Assembly: GCA_037179385.1 (NCBI GenBank)
Contig: CM074185.1
Location: 11,770,922 to 11,834,921 of the forward strand
DNA from: Holothuria scabra
Taxonomy: Eukaryota; Echinodermata; Holothuroidea; Aspidochirotida; Holothuriidae
Length of the DNA stretch: 64,000 nt
Direction of reading: 5' to 3'
The notes below the pieces were generated by a model. That model was not told the DNA's origin and did not search any database. It saw nothing but the letters and a program-made list of their open reading frames with translations. This document shows positions 26,301-38,300 of the stretch, one piece after another (the stretch's first letter is position 1; each line of letters starts with the position of its first letter). A program made the position numbers and the translations under genes.

Positions 26301-29300
26301 TTAAGCATTGTGGTGAAAATTGCATTGAAATCTGATGGGAAGTCAAGTAATTCTGAAATGATCTTCAAAAAGTCTAAATCTAAAATCAGTCTAGTTAAAG
26401 AAATACACAGACTGTAGCACTACTTGAAACTGCATCATATAGAACTTAGTTTAAAATTTCAAATTCTGTAAGCAATATTGATGACATGTTACTAGGATAC
26501 CTCAAAGAAAAGGACTATTGATTCTCATGAACTATAAAAAATATGTACTCTGTATATATCTCATAAATGTAGGATATTTTTATTCCTTGTGCATTGATCA
26601 CCTGTTGATAACAAAATGACTGTGACAATACTGATCAATTGAAGTTTTATTCAGCTACTCATCACAGATCTCAAGGATGTTTTAGGAAGTTCTTGATAAT
26701 GCTTGGAGTTCTTCCAGCTTATTGCTAACATATTGTGAGTCAACAATTTGCAAGTTATTGTGAGTACTGCAAAAACACGTCACATGTCAACAATGGCATT
26801 GGTTCTGTGAGCTCAAATAATGTCATATAAAATTACATCTTTTTCCAGCCCATCACAGGGAATCCAGAGTCCAGTTCTGAGGTGAGATGACTGGCTAATT
26901 ATCAAAACAGATCAATATGTTCAAGAAATAAAGACCCCACTTCTCAGTTGAAGGCAGCCAAAATTGTCCACAGAATAAAATGTGTGGAGTATAAAGCCAC
27001 CATAATCCCATGTCCATGGTCATTTAAATTCTGACAACTTTCAACATTCTTGCAGCCTTTTTAGAGCATGTTTAAAACTGCTACTGCAAAGGTTACAAGT
27101 ATAACAAAGCACCAAGTTATTGGTACATGACAGCTTTTTCCAGTTACTGTACTTCAACTGGCAATGTTATTCAAGCAGTGGCAGTGCTATGGGGGAAGGG
27201 AGCAAGAAGGGACATTTTCCCCCTAAAATTTTAGCCTTCCCCCCCCCCACCTGTTATTACCCCCAAGTTAGGTCAGTTAGGAGGTAGGTTAAGCAAAAAA
27301 ATAAATAGTAGACTTCTCCTGACACTTTGTATTTTACTCAGAGATATACTTAAACCTTAGGCCTCCTGGACCCCAACATTACCCTTCCTCCTTAGTTTGC
27401 CCCCCCTCCCCCCCAATTTGACATTCTGGGGCTGCCACTGAACTCAAGTTACATCAACTGGCAGAATAACTCATAGACATATGAGATTTCTTTCCATATG
27501 AGATTTCTTTCTGTGATAGCCCAACCAATCTAATGACTCCAACATATAATTTTAATATCACGTTTTCTACTTCTCAATTCTCTTTCCCTTCTTGTAAACA
27601 ATTTTGTAAAAAATCATCACAGGTAAAGTTGATTTTACTTCATGATTATAACCTGAAACAAAACCTAGAATAAATATCTTAAAAAAAACCTCTCCTTCCT
27701 CCACTCCAACCCCCCACCTCCCACCATCTCCCCAGATATATGATAGAGTGACTTAAACACTGGGTTTACTCTTTCTTCAGTCCTCCAAATCCTCTGGCAA
27801 ATTAAGGACTGTTTGGTGGAACCAAAGTTTAAACTGCTTCCCAAAGAAGCTATTATGTCCACTGAAGGACAACACGTGACCAACCTCATGGCCCTCAGAC
27901 CAGTTACATCATTATTCTGCCATTGGGTTTACTGAAGTAGAATATGAGGTTACTACAATGTCATCCACAGATTCAGAATTGACTGTGGGCTCTGATAGTA
28001 AAGGGTTAGATGAGGGAAGATGTAGATGTGGAAAAGTGGATGGGATAAGAAGGGGTAAAAGGGGTCTCTAAAGAATGGTCAAAATCCTAACTAAACAAAA
28101 TTGGAGATGTGAAGTGGACTTTTACAAAATTTTAACACAGGTCTGTGCATAAAGGAGGTACAAAAATGTTTGCGCACCCTACCCCACCCTTCCCTATTCT
28201 TACCCATACCCCTATCTCGCAGTATACCAGCCTCTGAGTATCCCGCTCTAACCCAATACTGATTCCTTTCTGTTTTAAAAATTTTGTTGCACTTACGTAC
28301 AGTACAGGAGAGTCATACCCTCATACCAATTTTGCATGCAACTTAATCAACAATAACCATGAGAACGACTTAACATCTCCATAAACTTACCAACAATGCC
28401 AGGCAAGCTACAGCACAAAATGAAAATCTGGTGTCAATTTCACCTGAGAAAAAAAAAACTTAATAATTAACACTTTCACTTAAAAGTTACATTACAGTGC
28501 ATCCAAAAAACTAGAACTGCACAACAATTTTATGGATCAAACCACACAAGGGATGCAAAATGAACAACCACCAATGAAACAATTCCAGAATTTTGCATGA
28601 ATCTACAATCTTGGACAAAAATGTTGGGACACTTTGCCATAATATTCTTGAATTTCAGTTCAAAGGCTTACATGAATTCCCCTCCCCCACTCCCCCTTTC
28701 AATGTTGCGCTGAAAGAGTGACTGTATGCCATGAATAGGCTAACTGTGGTCAACATTGCAAAGGGGAGCAGGGGTGTCCCAAGGAGTTTTTTCCAAGATT
28801 GTCTGAGCTCCACACGTGTTATTTACGCGAACAAATTCAATAGATAATGCTTCATTTTTCGGGCCGACTTTTTCAGAAAAGTTTTTTTGGAGGCTTATAG
28901 GTCTGAGGATTTTAGCATAAAAAGTTAGTAGCATAAAGAGTTGTTCTAATGTGTTGTTTGATTCATTTGTATACATTATTTAGAGTCAGGACGATAATAA
29001 AGAATAGACTGTTGCAGGTATTCTTGGGGAATTTGCATCTCGTAAGCCATGGGCAGAGGTACTGGCAGAACGCCTACCAATTCCTCCTCGTAATACAGAT
29101 GCAAAACCAATTAAAAAACATGTTTAAACTTGAAGGAGGCAATTTTAGAGCCAATAATGTAACATTTGAAAAATGGAAAGAGACTTTTGAATATTTTTCA
29201 GGCCCGGGTAATCTCCAGGATACGTTCTATTCCGATAGATACTATATATATACAGGTATATACATATAACCAAAACAATTTCTTGAATAGAAGTCTGACT

Positions 29301-32300
29301 CCTATTGCAAACTGGTGTTAAGGAGACGAGCTTTTAACTGAAAGAGCACCACAATCTACCATGAAATGTTAAAGGCACATCTGAGATCCAAGCTTTTAAA
29401 ATATAACCATGGTAAATCGTTAGTTCAGGCTGGTTTTTGGCATATTTTGAAGCAAATTGCACCCCTGTGACTCCATTTTTCACGTTACATGAAACTGGTT
29501 ATGCATGCTTTTTTCCCTCTTTAAACTGAAGCAATTTCATTGCATTTTGCTTCCAAATTTGCTTTCAAAATAAATGGTAGACCGTTGGGTTAAACTTATC
29601 TTTCACTGCGGGTCTTGTCAAGTTCGCATGTACGGCATATTTTTTTCTTAAGAAAACACGGTAAATTACTTTAAAATGAAGTAATATCCTGCCTATTAAT
29701 AGGCAGGATACATCAGTGCCTCAGATCTGTTCTCCAAAATGCACTTATCAGGTAACACGTCACTGTTTTGAACAAATTTAAAATACATAAACACGAACAC
29801 TTTTTTCAATATTTTTTTTTATTTTAAGACAGTGTAAACCAAAAACCAGTCACTGTTGAGAACAGCTACATGAACAATCAGGCGCTTAAACTTATTCCCT
29901 TTTGCAATTCAACCCATCAAGACAAAATGACACTTTCTACTGTGTGTCGCGATTAGTTCTAACTTCCCGAAATTCTCAGACAATCTTGGACAAAACTGTT
30001 GGGACACTTTGCCATAATATTCTTGAATTTCAGTTCAAAGGCTTACATGAATTCCTCTCCCCTGCTCCCCCTTTCAGTGTTGCACGAAAGAGTAACTGTA
30101 TGCCCTGAATAGGCTAACTGTGGTCAACATTGCGAAGGGGAGCGGGGGTGTCCCAAGGAGTTTTGTCCAAGATTGTAGCTACTGTAATATGCAACAACAA
30201 AAAAGCACAATCTCCAGACATCCATCAATGAGCTCTCCCCACCACCTCCACTTTACTCAACGGGTCCACATTAAGCAATGCCTAAAAATTCTCTACAATA
30301 CATGAAATACCTACAATCCTGGACAAAAATGATGGGACATTTTTGTCCAAATGTAGCAACACCTATGCAAAGACTCGTTGGTTTTCCAAAATCCCCTCCC
30401 CCCTAGTTCAATGTTGTTCTCGACAAAATATTCTCAAAATTTAAAAAATTGCAACATTGAATGGGGAAGCATGGGACTGTCCCATGTATTTTTGTCCAGG
30501 ATTGTCTGAACGACTGTACACATGTATGGGAGCATACGGATTCACCACAGAACAGTTGCGGTAGAGTGAAGGAGCATAAAACATTTTTTAATTTCGGCAG
30601 TAATGTGTAAATCTTGGTGGGGTGCACCTGATATCTGGTCCAGCCGGATTATCCGGCCAGATAGTGAAAAAATATCCGGTTCCGGTTCCGGCTGGATTTT
30701 TCTGTAAACTTGGGTAGCATTACTATATACATGTACGTGATCTGAGTTAAAACAAACATGAACACTGCAGTAACTGTCACAGAATTAATTCAAAGTTCAT
30801 AAATCAGTGCATGTTATATAACATTTGAACACCTTTATTTAGCCCTTCAAAATGACTGAACCAAACAGGCAACAAAATTATTAAAGTAACTGATTTACAT
30901 GTAACAAATGTGACTTCAAATTCCTCCAACTGTGTGAAATAAACTGAATGGATGAAAAAACTTTTCATGCAATTTAAAGGCATATTTTCATCATCCCAAA
31001 CAGTTCCAATTCTGCCAACCTACTTACTTCTAGCCCCTCCCACATTTATCTAAAACTCATCTTTATCCACACACAATTCTTGTTTATTGCTTCATGGCTT
31101 GTCCCAGTGGCCATACAAGTCCATAATGTGTAATCAAGACACTCTCAGTGCCCATGCTGTGTAATTTAGCTATGATGCATTGTTTGAATGTGATGCCAAT
31201 CAAAGAGCTGTACCAATTGAGAGTGCTGATATATGTATACTGAAAGTGTAGTTTAGGGTGACGAATGACTGCCTTTAAATAAGTACTGCAGTGCACAGTA
31301 GTACTGTACAAAATGGATAATCCATATGACAGTTGTACCTGAGTCACATCATTCAAGGCATTGTTTCAGTTTAATTGCATAAGGTTGTCTACAAATACAC
31401 ACTAAAAGGGCCAAACCTCTCACCCCAAACTACATGTACAGTTTTGGTAGGGGGGTACCAAAATTCTGAACTGGCTTAGCTCTTTGATTGGCAGCTAATT
31501 CAAACAATGCAGATCAGTGCCAAAGCTTAAATGGTACCGAATGGGCTTGAATGGTACTGAGAGTTTTGTTATTATATTAAATGAGTTTTTCTACACTCTC
31601 CTTGAAGCAATAAACTGAGATTGAATTTGGATGAGGATGAATTTCAAACAATTGTGGGAGGGGCTTCAGTCAGAAGGTTAGGAGAATTGGTACTGTTTGA
31701 GGTGAGAGTACTGAACCTTTAAACACTTCACTTTACTTTTCTTTACTTTTTAACACATACAGTACTTGCCCATTAAAGTTGTGTAGTACAAGCAGGAATG
31801 TGTTTCATCTTGAATATCAGAAGACATTACTCATTATAAATTAAAGTTGCCTATGGGGTCACTGTTAATGTTTTCTGGCCCTAATAATTAATCACACACA
31901 CTTAAGTATACACAATATGATGTTATCAAACATAATACGTAATGTCAGAACGTGTGATATACCTCTGCCAAAAAAATTGTTGATGACAAATGTGCTTCAG
32001 TTTTTAGATATCATGGCATATTTAAATACTAGAAATGGCGTGTAAAACAATGGTGCTGTGCATACTGTAGTTTAAAACCTGAACCCTAGAGTCTTTTTAC
32101 AGTACATATGAGTAGTCCATTCAGTTATCACTATCCAAGGACTCTCTTTGCCAAGTATTACTGGTCTACATAATTTGTACAATTTTTTGGAACAAGTGGT
32201 GATGTACTGTAGTTCAAAAAGAACAAACTGATATATATGCAAAACAACTTTCAAGATTTCCTCAGGAGTTTTCTCTACAAATACTCACTTAGGGAGGGAA

Positions 32301-35300
32301 AATACAAAGATCTCTTATCATCCCCCTTTGCTACAGTTTTGCTGTACCTCTGCAGGAACACAGTTTTCCATGTCTTTTTTTTATTATACTGCAATTTTTG
32401 GATAAAAAATTAGGTAAATACACTTGTACAACACTTGAAGATAAATTTATAGACATTTCCCATTAGTCCTTCACAAACATTACATTACAAAGCAGTAAAC
32501 TCTATCCCAGAGTTTCTCTGCTTTTCTGAATTTCACTTTATTCATCTACATTGCAAAAATCCAGTTCCGGCCAGATTTTTCAAGTTGATTCCGGCAAAAT
32601 CTGGTTCTGGTCGGATCCAAAATTTGGATCCGGTGCATCCCTAAATCTTGGGCTTAAGTTAACAAATGTAAAGGGACAGTGGTATGATTAATCACTGATT
32701 TCAACACTTTCTAGATGATCATGCATGATACTAAGCTGACAGGACATAAACTAATCTAACTAGTCATTTCAATATTTGGGTAAACCAGGGCTTGGGATGA
32801 GCAAATTCTAAACCGGTGTAAGTGCCCATTGAAATTTTTAGACGGCATTCAGATATGAAGTAAAAGAAGAGGAATAAATTCTTGATACCACGTAAAGTTA
32901 AAAATGACATCTTTTATGAGAAACAATGAGAAACCAGAATGCAAAAATGCATTGAGGTTTCGATGATGCATACAGAACATGTTCTTTTCAAAAAATGCTG
33001 CATTTATTGTAACACATGGTGACCCAAAGTGACCTTTGACTCCACCAGTAAGTAGCTGGTTTTTCTTTTAACCAAAACACTTCTACAATGAAAACCCAAA
33101 TTTCATGCTGTGCCTTAAGATAATCTATCCTATTAACAAAGTTTTCATAGTTTGATCTCTGGTGACCCCAATTGACCTTCAACCTCCACCAAGGACAACA
33201 GAAGCCATCTTCCAACCATCACACATCCACATTCTAACTTTGAACCTTCTCTCATTTTCCCACCTTGAAATACAAAGTAGGAGTTTTCAAGGTTTGACCT
33301 TGGATAACCCCAGGTGAACTTTGACCTTTACCAAAATTAATAGGGTCCACCCTCTGGTCATAATTCATTAACAAACCAAGTTTGAAAAAATCCAAGCTTC
33401 CTACCATTACATATCATGCAAACAAAGTTTTCGGGGTTTGAGCCTCCTGTGATCCTGGATGACATTTGTTCTCTAACAAAATCAATAGGGTTCTCCCTCA
33501 CATTATGATGCATCAGCATACCAAGTTTGAGATTAATCCAAGTTTCCTACCTTGAGATATCATGCAAACAAGGTTTTCGGAGTTTAACCCCCTGCAACCC
33601 CAGATGACCTTTGACCCCTACCAAAATCAGTAGGATTTTTCCATACATCAAAACGCATCAAGATATCAAGTTTGAAATCAATCTAAGCTTCCTTGCTTGA
33701 GACATCATGTTAACAAGGTTTTCAGATTTTGGCCCCCTGTGACCCCAAATGCCCTTTGACCTCTACCAAAATCAATAGGGTTCTTCCTTACATTATGATG
33801 CATCAACATCTCAAGGTTGAAAACAATCCAAGCTTCCTTCCTTGACATAACGTGTAAACAAGGTTTTCAGGCTTCGCCCCCCCCCCCCCTTTAACCCGAA
33901 ATGACCTTTGACCTGTACCAAAATCAATAGGATTCTTCCTTACATCATAATGCATCAACATACCACGTTTGAGATTAATCCAAGTTTCCTACCTTGAGAT
34001 ATCCTGTAAACAAGGTTTTCCAAGTTTGACCCCCTGTGACCCCAGATGACCTTTGACCCCTACCAAAATCAGTAGGATTTTTACATACATCATAATGCAT
34101 CAACATATCAAGTTTGAAATTAATCCAAGTTTCCTACCTTGAGATATCATGTAAACAAGGTTTTTGGGGATTGACCCCCTGTGACCCCAAATAACCTTTG
34201 AACTCTACCCAAAATCAATAAGGTACTTCTTCCCATCATACTGCATCAACAAATCAAGATTCAAATCAATCCAAGCTTCCCACCTTCAGATATCGTGTAA
34301 ACAAGATTTTCAGGGTTTGACCCTCTGTGACCCCAAATGACCTTTGACCTCTACCAAAATCTAAAGGGTTCTTGCTTACAGCATAACGCATCAACATCTT
34401 GAGTTTGAATTTAATCCAAGTTTCCCAACTTGAGATGTAAACGTTTTGGGGTTTGACCCCTGTGACCCCAAATGACCTTTGACCTCTACCAAAATTTGTA
34501 GGGTTCATCTACCCATCATACTGCATCAACATATAAAGTTTGAAATCAATCCAAGCTTCCTACCTTAAGATATTGTGTAAACATGGTTTTCCGGGTTGGA
34601 CCCCCTGACCCCAAATGACCTTTGAACTTGACCAAAACCCATACCATTCTTCCTCTTGATATGGGACATCTATGTACGAAGTTTGAAAACTTCCAGACAT
34701 TTCTACCTTCAGATACTGTGCTAATGAGTGAAATGTAAAGTGTTTCAAGTCCTATGAACATTTCTACATTGAGATACTCTGTTAGTTAGTTAAATGTAAA
34801 GTGTTTCAAGTCCTTTGACACCTGTCACACCAAATAACCTTTAAACTCGTTGAAAACTGATATTGTTCTTTTTCTTGATATAGGACATCTATGAACCAAG
34901 TTTGAATACTTTCAAACATTCATACCTTCAGATACTGTGTTAATGAGTTAAATGTAAAGTGTTTCAAGTCCTATGGCATTTCTACATTGAAATACTGTGT
35001 TAATGAGTTAAATGTAAAGTATTTCGAGTCCTTTGACACCTGTGACCCCAAATAACCTTTAAACTCGATGAAAACTTATGCTGTTCTTTTTCTTGATATG
35101 GGACATCTATGTACCAAATTTGAATACTTTCAAACATTCCTACTGTGCCATATCCTATTGTAAAGTGTTTCGAGTCCTTTGACCCCTGTGACCCCAGATG
35201 ACATTTGAACTCCACCAAAAACGATAGGGTTCTTCCTCTTCATACGGGGCATCTAAGTACCAAGTCTGAAAACTGTCAGATATTCCTATCTTGAGATATC

Positions 35301-38300
35301 GTGTTAACGAGTTAGTTGTGTTAAATGTAAAGTGTTTCCAGTTTTTGACCCCTGTGACCTCAAATGACCTTCAAACTCGACCAAAATCGATAGGGTTCTT
35401 CCTCTTAATATAGGGCATCTATGTACTAAGTTTGAAAACTCAGCGACATTCCTATCTTGAGATATCGTGTTAACAAGCAAAGTGTCACAAACACACACAC
35501 ACACACACATACACACACACATACATACATACATACATACACACATACGCCATCATGAATGCATAGGTTTCTCTTATCATCGAAACCAAAAATTACACTT
35601 TGAACACAAAATTTGTCACTGAGAACAGGCTTCTGGTGAAATTGCCTTTAATTTGATATAGCGACCCCACAATTAACGATCTACCATTGACCTGACAATG
35701 ATCTACCGTTGACCTACACAGTATTTAAATGGAACTGATGGTCGACCGCACATTTTTATGAAGAGACCTATTTCAAAATGATAATTTTAGCAATTTTACG
35801 GTTGACCCTGGCAAACGAGGAATAAACTGCATTGGAGGAAACTATTTATTACTGCAGTAATGTGAAACCCACTCATCTTTACATGCCCCAATTTTGCATG
35901 TTTATGACGTCATCTGTGGTGAAAAAAATAATAAAAACAAACGGTAGATCGTCTGGTTTACCCTAGTTTAGAGATCACAGTCAGAGCAAGACGCCCTCTT
36001 CTTTAGTCTGTGGCTTATTTCCAAAGTTCAAACTGGTTATTTTAATGTTCCTACTTTTGGCTGAATGAAAGAATCCTTCCGCTTTGGCATTGATTAAATA
36101 TTTTTTTTAATTATTTCATGAGAAATAGCTGTAAGTTTATTAACTACTTAAATAAACTTTTTGTTTCCTAGATTACAAAATGGAGAATTCTACTGTATCC
36201 TTCCCTAACGCGACTTTCCTATCATGGCTTTCAAACTTGTCCCAAAAATGCCACCACTTCAACACGATCTACAGTATATGTGCGCTCCCATGTATGTGTA
36301 CAGCAGTTCAGACAATCCTGGACAAAAATGATGGGACATTTTTGCCCAAATGCAGCAACATGTATGCAAAGACTCATTGGTTTTCTAAAATCCCCTCCCC
36401 TCTAGTTCAATATTGTTCTTGACAAAATATTCTCAAAATTTCAAAAATTGCAACATTGAACGGGGGAATGGGGGACTGTCCCATGTACTTTTGTACAGGA
36501 TTGTAGATACTCAATTTACCTCAATACTCAACAGTACAAAACCTGATCTCTGGCTGGGAAGGCAAGTTTTCATTTAATATTCTCAATCATACTGTGGTCC
36601 ATAGCCGCCTTGTAAGATCTATCACATCTTATTCATTTACAACAATTTCGAGTGTTGGATCAGCTGAAAAACTGTCAAGGGGAGGGGGAGGGAGGTTCAG
36701 AAAAAAGGGTCAAAATCCCCCTTTTTCATTTTTATAAAAAGTCTTCCCTTTTCATTTTTCCAAGAGTAAAAAATTTCAGTATAATGGTTTCTTATTTAAG
36801 ATGAGGAGATCTGTGCAGCAATATTTGAACTTACATACAGTAAGCTGTACATCCTTTAAAACCCTTCAGATTTCACATAGGGTACATTAAGAGAAAGCTT
36901 TTGTCCCCCTGAACCCACCTGTAACTTTAGCTAAGGGCACCATCAATTTGGACTTAGGGTTTGGCAGTAATGCAATCCTCCCTCACACCTCTTTTGAGTT
37001 TCTGGCAGAATCCCTAGCTGCTGTGTACATCAAGTAAAAATGGCTTTGAGATTTTGAAATAAACTACTGTATTAACGTATTTTACTGGACTTCCATACAA
37101 ATGAGAAATGGGCAGCCAAGATAAAAGAGGTATTCCATTTCTCCCTTGCAGTAGGGATAGGCTTTGTATAAAAATAAAAAAACTTACCCCATTTATCTCC
37201 CATGAAGGAGCCATCTTCTTGCTGCAGTCCTTTAATAAATTCTACTACTTTATCAACATTAATAACATCTACAGCATCAAATATAGTTAAAATCTGAAAG
37301 CAAAGGAAAATCAGAGCATCATAGAAGGACATTTTACACTCTTGGACTTTCACTCAATTTTTACATGTTTTTACTCTGAGACACAATGAAAAAGAAAGTT
37401 TAACTCTAAAAATCACATCCACTGACATTAAGTTCTGTATGTTAATGTAGTAGTTTCACTGCCCTGCTGTGCCAGTGTTCTTTATAAATGGAAAAGTTGT
37501 CACTCCACCATTTAAAAACTCACTACAGGAAGATACCCCACATCTCTTCAGCATCACAGCTTCAGTAAACTCACATCCTCTCTGCAAAAGTATTTACAGT
37601 ATTTAGTAAAACTGATACAGTACTCTGAAACATGAAAAAGCTTTCAAATCAGACGGCTAAAAGATGATTAGGGTTGTTTAATATTTCACACACGTTATTT
37701 TACTTTATTTTTCAAATTCATGCGTTCTTTTAAAGCCTGAGCTAGATAATGTGCTTTTAAAGATGCAAAAGCTTTCAATTTCAAAAGGGCAAATTTCAAT
37801 GTTTCAATTTTTTATTTTTTTAACAGGTTCAAACTTTTTTAAATGGACTCCTACAAGAAGGATCCATTGAAATGGCCCAACCATTCACCCTATAAGATCA
37901 TTGTCCCTCAAAGCAATGTGAACCATCAGCATGACTAGATACAGAGTTACAGACACACTGTAAATGTACAAACCCCAGGCCCTGATTTTAAAATTTTCCG
38001 GTTGTGCTGCAAATCCCCCTCCCCATGTAGGACTTTAAGGAGTGTGAAGTGTGAAAGGCAGGTGTGTTACATCATCAAACCTAAGATGCTGTGAATTAGG
38101 TCCAATTGTTTATATAAGTGGGAAAAATCACATTCCTCATAGTGACTTGAAGAAATTGATGGTGTGCCATCGCAAGTGCAGTTTTACTAGCTGTTTTACA
38201 AATGATCAACAAATTTCCCTACTGTTCATTCACCGTGACCTGACAGCATGTTTGATGTAGTGGTCGAACATCTGCATCTCATGCAAGTTAAAGTAGAGAG

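Larger units (their letters stand above)
24181..28390. other. RABGGTB intron 5
   Basis: Phase 0 intron of 4.2 kb with a T-run at 24524-24541, two minus-strand copies of the U2-headed repeat's core (24880-24995, 27770-27915), a SINE (25407-25575) and a hAT-like MITE (27176-27440). The remainder shows nothing recognisable. Confidence 0.85.
30618..32643. mobile_element. hAT-like element with exact target duplication
   Basis: The ends TGGGGTGCACC and (inverse) TAGGGATGCACC are hAT type, with CCGGAT/ATCCGG repeats just inside. Perfect 8-bp duplications AATCTTGG lie at 30610-30617 and 32644-32651. No transposase frame. Two inverted 300-bp MITEs (30974-31279, 31404-31722) are inside it. Confidence 0.8.
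28444..37187. other. RABGGTB intron 4
   Basis: Phase 1 intron, the largest of the gene (8.7 kb). It holds four mariner-like MITEs, a hAT element, an inverted pair of 300-bp MITEs and the 16-unit satellite. No additional exon recognised. Confidence 0.85.

Noticed and set aside
28949..29269. Plus-strand frame, and an overlapping frame reading [20 protein letters not shown]
   Set aside because: The short stretch looks protein-like, but it ends quickly, has no recognised homology and sits among MITEs. It could be a transposase scrap but that is not supportable.
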